A stretch of 64,000 nucleotides of DNA from Luscinia megarhynchos (taxonomy: Eukaryota > Chordata > Aves > Passeriformes > Turdidae). Every line of letters starts with the position of its first letter. Position 1 is the stretch's first letter. Of the stretch, positions 12,290-22,754 are shown piece by piece. A program made the position numbers and the translations under genes. The stretch covers positions 9,756,002 through 9,820,001 of the forward strand of contig CM067570.1 of the NCBI GenBank assembly GCA_034336665.1, in the 5' to 3' direction. The notes under the pieces are model-generated. The model was not told the origin of the DNA, ran no database searches, and saw nothing but the letters and a program-made list of their open reading frames with translations.

Positions 12290-12970
12290 ACAGGACTAAA
12301 TAATTTATCTGCCTCTCTTACGGATGCTGACATTTTTGACACACATTAAACATTAATGAAAATCATTTTATGGATGGCTGAGTCATGCCAGTCAATGGAT
12401 AATCTCCTGCCTCTCCACCTGCCCCTTTCACCCTCATCTGGCTCCTATCGCAGAGTGCAGCCACTTGTAACTCTGCCCTCTGAAAGAGGCCAGGCTCCCC
12501 CAGATGCCAAAGAGCAGAGCAAAAGCTCCAAAGGGGCTGAACAGACCCCAAGGAACACATGGACAAGAACTGAGCCCACAGAGCCCTAGCCCCGCTGCAG
12601 TTAAATTCACAAACCTGCTGTTTTGTTAATTAGCTAACACGAGATGCTGTGAATCATTTTGGGAAGCAAATTACCTCCCTGATTTCCAAAAGCTTCTTAG
12701 CCACATTTCTTTTTTTAACTTACTATTTTTTCCTTCTCTCAATTTATAAATGCCAATTAAATTACTGCCTGCCTCTGTTTAATCTAATGTTAGCCTACTC
12801 ATATTTTCAGCTGCTCCCTGATGCCAGTATGGCCCCTTATGCCCAAATCTCTTTAGCATGCTAGTATAAATGTTTATAGCCCTAAGACTTAGTGCTGTAA
12901 GAAGCTTGACATTTTTGTGCTAATAACCTGTGATGTTATTGTAATATTGAATTCAAAAGGATCACTGGAT
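12290..12970. promoter_or_regulatory. Candidate conserved non-coding regulatory block
   Basis: The block is AT-rich but not simple-sequence. It is packed with homeodomain-type words: ACATTAATG near 12350, GTTAATTAGCTAAC near 12625, GCAAATTACC near 12666, CCAATTAAATTAC near 12750 and GCTAATAACC near 12920. A MEIS/AP-1-like GCTGAGTCATG lies near 12378. No coding frame spans it. Such clustering is typical of developmental enhancers, but AT-rich DNA produces TAAT words by chance, so confidence is low without cross-species alignment. Confidence 0.25.
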
Positions 12971-13181
12971 AGTTGGTTGAAAATGCAGCTTTCCTTTAGT
13001 TTGTTCCAGCTAAGGACACATATAAAGAGATGACTGGCATTAAAGTCTCATAAGCTGTCTGGATCTCTTTCTGAACAAGCAGCCCTTAAATTTGCTGAAT
13101 GGTACTCACTGGAAGGTAGAGTCACAAAAAGCCACTGGGCAGGTTTCAAAGACAGACATTATTCAATCTTATCTCATCTAC

Positions 13182-13275
13182 CGTAGAATCATAGAACCAC
13201 TGAAGTTGGAAAAGACCTTTAAAATCATCGAGTCCAACTGTTAACCCAGCACTGCCAAATCCACCATTAAACCCA
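13182..13275 (-). mobile_element. CR1 LINE 3' end (avian type), 5'-truncated
   Basis: The plus strand begins TAGAATCATAGAACCACTGA, continues with GTTGGAAAAGACCTTTAAAA, then TCATCGAGTCCAACTG, TTAACCCAGCACTGCC and AAATCCACCATTAAACCC. This is the reverse complement of the 3' end of young bird CR1 elements. The TAGAATCATAGAA end corresponds to the terminal ATTCTATG octamer repeats that CR1 uses in place of a poly-A tail. Only about 95 bp remain. The 5' truncation is normal for CR1 and no ORF2 part is present. This is the strongest pointer to a bird genome in the window. Confidence 0.92.
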
Positions 13276-16200
13276 GGGGACTGTGATTCTGGAGAGCAGA
13301 GTTACCAGGAATATGTTCTCCATCCCAAGCATACCTTTCTTTATGGAACAGGCTAAAAGATTATCACCTAAATGCAGCAAATTGCCTTCTTTTCACTGAG
13401 GGGGAGCTCAGAGCTGCACAAATAACTGGCTACAGGTTAATGAGATCTGACTGATCTCCAGAGGGTGCAAGCTGCTGCTCTATAGATCCTGGACAGCTGG
13501 AGTCAGATGACCATCCAGCTCCTCCCTGAAGCACAGGGAAATATTTTGGGGCCCCTCTTTCCAGCACACTTCCAGGTTGCATTTTTTCTTTCAGTGGAGG
13601 TGACAGAAGTGAATATATTGGCAATGATATTTTAATTTCACAGATTGAATTATAAAATCCTTTTCCCACACACATTTTCCCCTCCTCTGAATAGATTTTA
13701 CTGGTTTCACTGAGCAGTATGCTCTGCAAAAAACAGCAATTACAGGCAAGAGAAAATTGTCACATTCAATGTGTCCACCAAGTTTATCAGATAGGTTTCT
13801 AAAGATAGGGAAATTGTATTTTGATCTGAGATGACCTATTATAGCCTGTAGAACCTTGCTACAGGTGCTGCCAAGCCTCCCTTGAGTATAACATTGTGGA
13901 GCAGAGCCCAGCCTAAACCAAGGTAAGTCAACCAAAGACATTTAATATCTTCAGTAAATAAGAGATGAGGAGCAAGCCCAGTTTCTCCCATATCTCCTAC
14001 TGCAGGTGAGATTTCACTCCTTTGGTTGCATCAGTTTTAATAACCCATTTTTGTATTTTTCCCCAGCCAGGAGTACATCCTGCATAAACATCTCATACCA
14101 GGCATCCCTGCTCTCCCACACAAACATGCAACCCCACACACCTTCTATATTTGGCATTTAGCTTTGCTGATAGAAGAACAGACCATGTTTGCATTTCCAA
14201 CCTACAACGTACAACTCAGCTCAGGGTTTCCATGACCTTTTCCTGCAAGCTCCAGCTCTGCTGCTGGAATGACTTGTCCATTATGTTATTGTTCAATAAC
14301 TCTTAGGCACTTAATACTGCTTTGAATAAACAAGTCACAGTCAGAAGTCAATGAAACATTAGGAGCGATGACAAATCAGAAATAGCAAACTAACTGCACA
14401 AAGGAAAAGAAAGAAATGCAGAGATGTTTTTCTGCCTGCTTATGAAGAAAAACAGAGTTAAAGATGGACTGGAGAGAACAGATTCATCATGCTCTGGCTT
14501 CATTACTATAATAATTAATTTATATTAGCAGGTGCACATTAAGAAGATCTGTTTCCACCCCTCTGCCACCACCAGCTGGTGCAACATGCATGTGTCAGTC
14601 ATGGGAAATAGTAGTTGTGCTGATGCCCCTTCTCTTACATCTGCATCCTGAAGCTTTGTTAAGGGTCCAGTAAGCAGCACTGGTAGAGATGCACAAACAC
14701 ATCAGAGAGATCAGTTTTACCCCAAAGTGCTTAAAGTGACCAGAGCCAGCTATGGTGGGAGACAACCAGATGTACAACTTCATTTCCCATATTTCATAGG
14801 AGCAGACTGATGGCAGAATGCAGCTGTCATGGCCAGGTATTTGATATTTGTATTATATTTATATTTATAAAAGCTGCATTGGAAAAGTTGCTGTGATGTT
14901 CCATTCAGCACTTTTGCTCTTGAGGAACATAGCAAGGAAATGTTCATGAGTCCACAGATCTCTGGTTTATATCTCACCCAGTGGATCCCACTACCCAACA
15001 TCAGAGTTCTCAGATATTACTTGGGACTGAGAGGTCCAGAAAAAAAATCCTCTTGATAATGCCTACTTGTATCTTGTGATCTGATGGAAATTCAGCCTGT
15101 AGAAATATGTCTACTCCCTCTCTCACTCTTCCTAGGAAGCCCTATCAAATGTTGTGATCTCCATTTATAGCAACTCCAGAAAGCTGAGATATACACTGGC
15201 TACTAATGAAAGCCTCCAGATAGAGCAATAATGACATCTTGGGAACAAAAAATGCATACTGAAATATTGTAGAAAGAAAGTTATCAGGCAGGAGACGTAC
15301 AAAATTCAATTTTCAGAGTAGTACACTAGCTTAAATGACACAAACAATCTTTTCATGGTCATCAAATGAAGCTTTTGTGCAAATGTTTTGTGAACCTAGG
15401 CACAGAGAAAAACCAAAGAGATAAATAGTGTCATCTTCCCCTGCACTGAAGTGCTACAGTATGGAGCATACTGCCTGCTATAAGACTACTGACAATTAAG
15501 GATGTATCACCCTGAGCAGTATCTCTGTCTGCACATATCTGATCTGCCCATTACCATCATCCTCTGCCACACAGCACAACCATGCCCTTCATGGAATAAA
15601 TATCCATTGAAGCCAAAGTGGCAAGTCAGCTGGGCACATAAATTGTTCAGGTTCTGGGGACAAGAATAATTATCTTTCCAAATCCACTTTAAAACCCTGA
15701 CTAAAAGAGTACTTTCTGAAGAGGTCAAGCTCTGATGACAGCTAATACTTTCAAATGCATCTTTGCTATTGCCCAAATACAAAGAGCTGTTTTAACACAT
15801 CATGACAGCAGAATGCCTCCTCCAGGAGCACGCTCACCCCCATTTCTGCAGATCATCACTTAAGTATTCCCTAAGTCATATGACTTTCTGGCTTTGAAAG
15901 ATTACCCTTTGATGTCCAACAGACAGATGTCAGCATAAAAAGATGAAGGGGGGAGTCCAAGCTCTGCACAGCCAACAGTAATCAAGAGAACAGCAGTGAG
16001 CTTGTCTGTGGAGACCAAGCAAGCAATAGCAGCTGAGATACCTCCTCACTCCTTTGCTTTCAAAAAGTGTTTAGTAATAGCATAGCTACAAAAGTGCCAG
16101 TAATGTGAAGTGCCCTAAGTCACCAGTACCTGTTCAGCGGCTCTGCAACCACTTACAGCACCACCAGCTCAGGAGCACCCATCACAGACAGAAATCCAGC

Positions 16201-16784
16201 AAAACAGTGCACTTGAAGCCATAACACCAGTCAGTCCCTTGGGTGTCAGCTGTTTGGGGAGCACTGTGATGTAGCTTACACTACCACTGTCACTGCTGTT
16301 CCAGGGATAAACAGAAGGCTTCTGTCATCACTGTTTTCAATCCAGTCCTTTTCATAAGCATTGCCATTCAACTATAATGATTGTTTTGTTACGTGTGGTT
16401 CTACTCGGAAAACTGCTCCATAAAAACAGAATCATGGAGTTCATGTTTATTGCATCTCAATGATTTCCAGATCAAATGCAGTCAGTTTACAAGTAAAAAA
16501 GATGTTTGGTTTGTTTTTCCAACTACCAGGTCTGCAAACTCATGCTGGGATCTAGAAGTTAAGTTGTCATCTTTTTGGCTTGTACGATTGCAAGAGGAAT
16601 GAAAAAGAAATCTGCTCGCCTGCTCCTGGAGCAGCTGTGTCTTTCCAGCTTCAACAGAGATAATAAGGAATAAAAATGAAGACAATATTTTCAAACCCAC
16701 TTATCTAATTCTGCGCTTCAGGGCTCCAGAAAGGTAATCTGATTTTAAAAGCTACTCCAAGGGCAATTCAAAGTGACAAGACTT
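13276..16784. other. No gene recognised
   Basis: Several AT-rich stretches with isolated homeodomain-like words occur (for example near 14510), but no exon, RNA gene or repeat that I can name. Minus-strand frames near 13430-13940 overlap in two frames and have no domain signature. Confidence 0.55.
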
Positions 16785-16870
16785 AAGTACCACTTAAAAT
16801 TTGACTGCATATTTAGGTACATAAATAGTATCTACCTAACTTTAGACACCCATTTTTCAAAACTGTTCTC
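16785..16870 (+). mobile_element. Possible ancient amniote interspersed repeat
   Basis: The words ATATTTAGGTACATAAATAG, ACCTAACTTTAGACACCCAT and TTTTCAAAACTG follow the pattern 'tttaggtgcctaaat ... cctaactttaggcacccaa ... ttgaaaa', which I remember as common in reptile and bird genomes. I cannot assign it to a named family. It directly borders the CpG-retaining block at 16880-17480. Confidence 0.4.
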
Positions 16871-16879
16871 CTTAATTTA

Positions 16880-17480
16880 GTCAGCAAATTAATCAGATTT
16901 GCATGTGATTACACACAGATAGCAGATCATTTCTGTAGGAAGGTGTTATTTTTATACAGACACTTGTCGGAGCAGAATTGGATGTTAAACTCAAATTTAT
17001 GAGTCCGCAAGCTGAGTCGACATTAACTATTTGACAGCTGCAAATTACTTCATTACAGACATGGCCAATTTGCTTACAGAGACTCATGTGCTCACATGTA
17101 ACTTTACCATTCCTCAGCTGTCTGTTTGTAAACCCCAGTGTTGTAAGGGTTAGCAGGTTTCCCTCACAGTGACTCTGATAGGTTGTAATCAGGTTTCTGA
17201 GTCCCATTATCCTGCACATGAAAGAAACACGATGTTCTAGGGGCCAAGGAACAGATAACTTTCCTACCATGTCGACATACAGATCCTCTAACTCTTTGTC
17301 ACATCTTCTTATGAGTTCCCTACAGCAAAAATTTTCGGTCATGCCTTGGTTTCTCCTCATTTCATCCCCCAATACATCCAGCTCCTTCCTCTGGGTTGCT
17401 GTGCCAAAAGGTCTAACATATATTATACCCACAGGGCTGCTCTGTGGATCCCAGTGTGATGGTCACCTCGAGCCTTGCAA
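16880..17480. promoter_or_regulatory. Candidate conserved non-coding element
   Basis: The block starts with ATTAATCAG and a canonical octamer ATTTGCAT at 16897-16904. Near 17031 it has TTGACAGCTGCAAATTACTT, which joins a TALE-homeodomain TGACAG, an E-box CAGCTG and an ATTA core. Several CpGs survive (near 16968, 17007, 17018, 17229, 17273 and 17336), unlike the CpG-depleted surroundings. Retained CpGs and clustered POU/homeodomain/E-box words suggest purifying selection on an enhancer. The alternative is that the long minus-strand frame over the same span is a coding exon. Conservation was not tested. Confidence 0.35.
16893..17462 (-). other. Longest open frame of the window, probably not a gene
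   Basis: The frame runs without a stop for about 190 codons from just after a stop at 17463-17465. A bacterial-style start would be the GTG at 17430-17432, which is not a normal vertebrate start, so as a single-exon gene it lacks a good initiator at its 5' end. The product has a charged first third (for example RKELDVLGDEMRRNQ), many cysteines in its second half (CKQIGHVCNEVICSCQ) and no membrane segment or domain I recognise. One stop-free run of this length is plausible by chance in 64 kb read in six frames. It coincides with a block that keeps CpGs, so an exon of an unknown transcript is not excluded. Confidence 0.15.
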
Positions 17481-17939
17481 AGGGTTTGCAGAAGCATTAG
17501 CTTTGAGGTGTTTGTGAAACACAGATTCATGGTGGGTAAACTGAGGGAACCCAGTTGTCACAAAGCTTTCTCTCGTGTACAGGTGCACTAATTCCCACCA
17601 CCCCATCCAGATCTGCACTTTCCTCCTCCACCCTTGTGCCTTAGGGAGTTAACAACAATGTCTGATGGCAACCAAAGAGATACTGCATGAGAGCTTACAG
17701 GAATAGTGGGCTGAAAATAAAGGCTGGGAACACGGCCAGTGTTTGCAGATGTACCGAGTTAGAGCGTTCTGAGGAACGTTCCAAAACATTAACCAGTCTT
17801 ACACACCCAGCCTTTCCATGCTGGTTTCATAAGCTGGAGGTGCCAGCTTGCAAGGGCAGTCCTGCCAGGCCATCCTTGCAGCTTTACTGTGGCTTTCCTC
17901 CCTTTGCTATCTCCCTCCAACAAGGACAAGCAAGGGTGT

Positions 17940-18215
17940 TTAATTAAATCCAAATGCTGACACTTTTAGCTAAGTGTAAAATTGTTGATTTGGAAAGCAG
18001 CGCGCCTGGCTTTCATCATTAAGGAGCGCTGTGATCAATGTAACATCAGGCCAGTTATGGCTGTTATGGTGCTGAGAGATGTGTTTCTGTTCTCTGGATC
18101 TCTTTATGTATTCAGGTGTAAGCTAAGCAGGTGCAGCCTCAAAAGCTAATTGTGCTGCTTAGGACATACTCCTGTCGATCACACAACCTTTTAGTGCTAG
18201 GCAATTACCAATCCC
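17940..18215. promoter_or_regulatory. Second CpG-retaining candidate regulatory block
   Basis: The sequence contains GCAGCGCGCCTGGC and AAGGAGCGCTGTGATC near 18000-18035 and a GTCGATCAC near 18175, with AT-rich words such as GCTAATTGTG between them. CpG pairs this close are unusual for the surrounding DNA. With the 16880-17480 block it makes a roughly 1.3-kb zone of retained CpGs. It has no open frame of note. An enhancer is the simplest reading; this is inference. Confidence 0.25.
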
Positions 18216-18815
18216 TCCCCAGCCAGCCCCAGCCAAGGTCTTGCCCATGATGATGAAATCTGCCTGGAGATTTTAGAAACTCACAGTCACACAAGGCAAG
18301 GCTGCTGCTTCTGCCACAAGCCACTGCTGACTTGCCTTCATAAACTGCCAAGGGGCCTCTGAAACAAGCACAGTGAGAAGGAATGGGTGTACTTGTGGCT
18401 CACTCCATCCTCCAGATGATATTTTCCCAGCAGTAGTCACAGCTCGTGCTATTTGAGTCATCCTCATCTGAGAATGCAAATAGTTCCCAACCGGTAACAC
18501 AGAGTTTGGATTAAACCCTGTCCTTTGTCATGCTGATGCAGAGGAGCAGCACTTGACAGTGTTCAGAGAATTGTAGATTTACCCCACTGAAAGCATCCTT
18601 CAGTTCCACACTTCTGTATGACTTTCATCATGGTCTCTCTGCAAATTATTTTCATTCTTTATAAGAAGAAATGGATTTGCCTTGTCATTTACAGCACAGA
18701 ACATTGCATAGTTACTTGAATTTTCATGAAAAAATAACATTTAATTGGCATCTAAGTTGAGTAAATTCAGATATCTAAACGCAAAAGCAGCATTTTGTGG
18801 GAAGTTGTAATTATT
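18216..18815. other. No gene recognised
   Basis: Ordinary AT-rich non-coding DNA. No exon, repeat family or RNA gene is supportable. Confidence 0.5.
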
Positions 18816-18930
18816 CCAAACAACAACCAAAAAAACCCAAAAAACCCAAAAAAATTAAAAACAATAAACGAACAAACAAAAAAAAAAAACCAAAAAAAAA
18901 AAAAAACAAAAAAAAACCCAAAACAAAATC
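18816..18930 (+). repeat. A/C-only low-complexity tract
   Basis: Over about 110 bp the plus strand is almost purely A with interspersed C, mostly as runs of A separated by CC or CCC, and only a few G or T. It could be an expanded, mutated retroposon tail, but no retroposon body is recognisable upstream. The lysine-rich frame over it is a translation artefact of the A runs. Confidence 0.9.
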
Positions 18931-19084
18931 CAGAAAATTCAGAACTGACTTAAATGTAAAAGCAAACCACTACAGCTGAAGTATGGAAATCAGTGTTTAG
19001 GAACACTAGCAACAATGCAGAGCCTCCAGGGATATCAAGGAAGGAGTACACAGCTATGGCTAGTGCACAGTACTACTGATAGCA

Positions 19085-19142
19085 GCAGATTAAATTGATA
19101 TTGAAAGCCCTTTGCAGATTAAATTGATACTGAAAGCCCATT
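19085..19142. repeat. 29-bp tandem duplication (two copies)
   Basis: Two adjacent 29-bp units begin GCAGATTAAATTGATA and contain TGAAAGCCC. They differ at only a few positions, including T versus C in GATATTGAAA/GATACTGAAA. This is a recent local duplication with no coding consequence. Confidence 0.92.
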
Positions 19143-19181
19143 TCATTTTTTATCTTTCCCTTATTAAATTATTTTAGGATG

Positions 19182-19194
19182 AAAAAAAAAAAAA
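19182..19194 (+). repeat. Short poly-A run
   Basis: A run of about 13 A follows TTTTAGGATG. No processed pseudogene or SINE is recognised before it. Confidence 0.85.
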
Positions 19195-19513
19195 GACCAC
19201 ATATCTGTCTGCTAAGAGTAGCACAGAGGTATGCTACATTAATCTGGCAATAAAGCCATCATGGACAATCCATTGGCTAAAAGCCTCAGGAAGTATATCT
19301 TACTCAAAGTTTCTTATAAATTAATTTAGCCCAAGAAACAGTTACTGCCTTATAAACATGGGATGTTTCTAACCATTCATTTAACTGTTATCCTGCAAAA
19401 AAAAATAGCAGATGATGGAGATACCCAGACATCAGTGCAGGTCCCAATCCATTTCTGTAGCTCATTTCAGAACACACTCTAGAAATTATCACTGAATCTA
19501 CACTTGCATTTTA

Positions 19514-19543
19514 TTCCTTGGAAGGAAATGGCCTTCCAAGGAA
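19514..19543. repeat. Perfect 12-bp inverted repeat, 6-bp loop
   Basis: Arms TTCCTTGGAAGG and CCTTCCAAGGAA are perfect reverse complements around the loop AAATGG. Each arm is itself nearly palindromic (CCTTGGAAGG), which favours chance enrichment of TTCC/GGAA words. GGAA cores are also ETS or STAT-type half sites. No flanking features suggest a microRNA precursor, whose stem would need to be longer. Confidence 0.85.
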
Positions 19544-19769
19544 GGAAGCTTGGTGTACCCTCTCCAAAAGCCCGTGAAAAAGGTAACCCATGTCACAGTG
19601 AGGCAGAAAAAAGCTGCAGGTGGCCCAATATGTGAGTTCTTCCCCCAGTGCCATGTGGCTATGCCTGGGGACTTGCTGTGCCAGCTCTCGTCTCCAGGAA
19701 GCTCTGACATTTTCCTTGGTGGTCCCAAGATGAGGAAGAATAATGGTGCCCAGGGCTAGCCAGAAACAT

Positions 19770-19880
19770 TTGGTTTTTAATCCTGGGCACCGACATAACT
19801 TGTGATCACAAGCAAATCGTTTAGTCTTCCAGCATCTTGGTTCACCCATATGCTGGGGACAGCGTGTTTCCTTGTCTCCC
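19770..19880 (+). mobile_element. MIR-like SINE core relic
   Basis: The plus strand reads ACTTGTGATCACAAGCAAAT, CGTTTAGTCTTCCAGC, ATCTTGGTTCACCCATATGC and TGGGGACAGCG. This follows the MIR core 'tgtgaccttgggcaagtcacttaacctctctgtgcctcagtttcc' and the following 'catctgtaaaatggggata'. TAATCCTGGGC just before may be the end of the tRNA-derived part. It has the same orientation as the 9895-10070 copy. Long diverged and inactive. Confidence 0.75.
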
Positions 19881-22119
19881 AAGAGCAGTCACAGAGACTG
19901 GAAGCAGCATCTTGTCTTTCCACTGGCCAAGAAAATTTCATACCATCAGTGCTAAGTGGGTGGTTTTTTCTGTATGGTTAGCTCAGCGGGAAGTTATAAG
20001 GCAGAAAGCAAAGATATAAAGCTGTTCTTGAAAGAAAACGTCCATCTCTAAAAAAGTGAGAAAATATTCAAGTGCCACACATTAGCACTGCTGCCAAGTG
20101 AAGTCTTGAGCAATTAGTCTGCTGATTGCTTGAACTTCACTGGGTGTAATCTAATTTACCAGCAGTGCAAGCCTCAGTATGTTTCCAGCACATGGTGGTC
20201 AGAGACAGCTACTCTCAGCTGCCCCACTGCCCTGTTCTGACCCAGTGAAGACCTCCAGTTGCAACCCAGCACTCAGCACAAATATTTACTGAAGGAACTG
20301 AGAAATCAGAGTGGCAATTACTGCATTCAGAAATTCAGAAAGAAAACCAGCTTGTTTGAGTCATCCCTGAGCTTTCAGCACACACATCTGAGCAGGGTTG
20401 CTCCTATTCTGGAGCAGCCACCATGGAGAACAGTAAAGTAAATCTCCTGTGTGGGTGAAAGGAGGGGCATGGGAAAGCCAAGTCTCTCTCTGGGGTCATG
20501 CAGGGGGTTATCACAGGCTCGGGATAAACCCTTGTCCCTGCACAGAGCCCTGTGCCATGCACTGCCTGGCCTCCCCTGACACAGACCAGCACCAAACCAG
20601 GCACCCGCTTATCCTCCATGCTGCAGATGTTTATGGGTGTTTTTACTAAACACTTCAAAAAGGTGCCTGTCTCAGAAGCATGTTTACACATTCTCAATCT
20701 TCTGAGCTTTCAAACATTTCATTAGATCTGAAATTCCCACCACAGCAAGTGCTGATCCTCAGAAGATACAGTCTAGTTGGTAAAACAGACATTTAAGCAC
20801 AGAGTGGGTGTTAGCCCAAATCTATTTCCCCTCATGTCTTCCTTATATCTGACAAAGACTGGACTAAATTTCTGAGTAATGACAGGTACCAAAGATTTGA
20901 AAATAAAGCATGAAGCCACATACCTAATACCTGGGTACTGGAGCATGTCCCATGAGCTAAACCAGGTCTCACACAGAACTTGTAGCTGTGAGTCAAATCT
21001 GTTCCTCCAGACAGGAGATACATCCAAGGTCTCAGATGCATCTCCATTACAGTGAGTCCCAGACACATGTTCTACTGGCATAGAAGGCCAAATTCTATGG
21101 CCTTTCCAAGGCCTTTTTCAGGCCAAGACCTGGATCTTGTTATGAGGGGACTTGTGCTGAAAGGCAGTCAAGAAGTCATAAAGAGATCTGCTCATCTCCA
21201 ATTTCTCCAGGCTGAAGCCAAATATCTTTATAGAAACTTCCTGTTAGAGAACTGGTGTCATCTGGGAGACAATGCTTATCATTTCTTCAGGCTGAATACA
21301 TATTTATTCAAGTCACAGATACATATTATTTATTGAAAAAGAGGTAATCTAATTATCCTATAATCTTCCATTAACCCAACTGGAATTTATAAGAACTTAA
21401 TGCGGTATCTAGGACTTTCCTAAAAGAAAAAGATTGTTTCAATCAAAAGATCGATAGCTCAGAACTCCCAGGCCTTTCCAGATGAAAGTGAAATGGGCTA
21501 AGAAGAGACAGATAATAAGTGAAAATGAGGACCTTGAATTTAAAAAAAAAGTTAAAGGGAGACAGGAAGACTCACTTTTAAATGAAAATATTATCCTGCT
21601 AAATTGCATGATTAAAAGTCAAAAGAAGAAAATTTGAAGTTAAAAGAAGTACATTTTATACAGATTTTTTTTATCCTGTCTTCTAAATAGTCAGTGATCT
21701 GTTACACATAAAGCTGTAAGATGGTAATTGGAAACAGAGTCTAGTCCCATGACAGGAAATAAACTCTTATCAATGGCTTTTGCAGATCTCAGTTAAACCA
21801 TTGGGAAACTGGTAATCTTGACAATTAATACGTAAGACCATGATCTTAAAGATGGGTATAGCAAGTAAATTTATCTGTAATGAGTTCGTACTGGTTTTTT
21901 GCCATAAAGATAACCCATGAATAAGAAATCCAGCCACTTCCTGGTTTGGACTTTGTCAGGGCTCCTGGTAACAGCATTGAGGAGAAAACCCACGTAATTT
22001 GCTTGGCAATCTGAGACAGACTCCAGCTTCCAAGCAAGTGCAAACAAGAGATTCTCTAGCATCTCATGGGCTGAGCTAAAGACAATAACAGAGCATTATA
22101 CAACGTGACAGAAAGCCAT
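19881..22119. other. No gene recognised
   Basis: No exon or RNA gene is supportable. The segment near 21520-21680 is rich in A on the plus strand with AAAAG words but is not a simple repeat. Confidence 0.5.
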
Positions 22120-22300
22120 TTTCACCATGATCCATTAGTGCAGCTGAATCACTCAATTCTGCAAACTGCACTGATCATTCAACATTAATTGGGGCAAATT
22201 AAGTTATAATTTATGACTGTTCTTCATAATTACTTATGGAGGGAAATAGTGAGGAACTAATAATTAAGATGATGAGGAAAAGCTTCAGAATAATTTGTTA
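22120..22300. promoter_or_regulatory. Candidate homeodomain-site cluster
   Basis: Within about 150 bp there are ACATTAATTGGG, CAAATTAAG, TTATAATTTATGAC, CATAATTACTTATGG and CTAATAATTAAG. This is a dense run of TAAT/ATTA cores, several in the extended TAATTA form bound by paired-class homeodomains. In AT-rich DNA some of this is chance; the density is the only argument. Confidence 0.25.
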
Positions 22301-22706
22301 AACGAGAGTGTTCTTTCTTTTCCTTCCCCTTTCTCTCTGCTTAGAAACAGCCTAGTAACATACCTCTTGGTTACCTGGGCTGTCATTTACAGCTGTGCCT
22401 CAATACCCAACTCACAGGAAACAGAAAATTCACAGCACACTTTCTCTGGATGCATGGATGAGACCTATGTCCATATTGGTATGAGAGACACCCAACAGCC
22501 AGTGGACATCCTTGGATGATATGACAGTGAAAAGTGTTTTTATAAAAAGCAAGGATAAATAAAGAGAAGAAATCAGAATAGCCAGGAGATCTGGAAACCA
22601 AGGGAGGAATCCCCGAGTTTGAGGTAGATGGAAGGAGTCCAGGAGTTTGAAGCAGATGCATCATTATAGACCAACAGTTCAGGCACAACTGGGCCTGAGC
22701 CTCTAT

Positions 22707-22754
22707 TTTTCCAGAATGATTTGGAATCAATTTTCCAGAATGATTTGGATTAAT
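22707..22754. repeat. 24-bp tandem duplication (two copies)
   Basis: TTTTCCAGAATGATTTGGA occurs at 22707-22725 and again at 22731-22749, a period of 24 bp; the last few bases of each unit differ. It contains TTCCAGAA, a STAT-type palindrome, in both copies. Confidence 0.92.

Noticed and set aside
17525..17560. GTGGGTAAACTGAGGGAACC, recalling the MIR core
   Set aside because: Only one word matches and no second anchor lies at the right distance.
18797..18979. Lysine-rich plus-strand frame
   Set aside because: It is only the translation of an A/C low-complexity tract.
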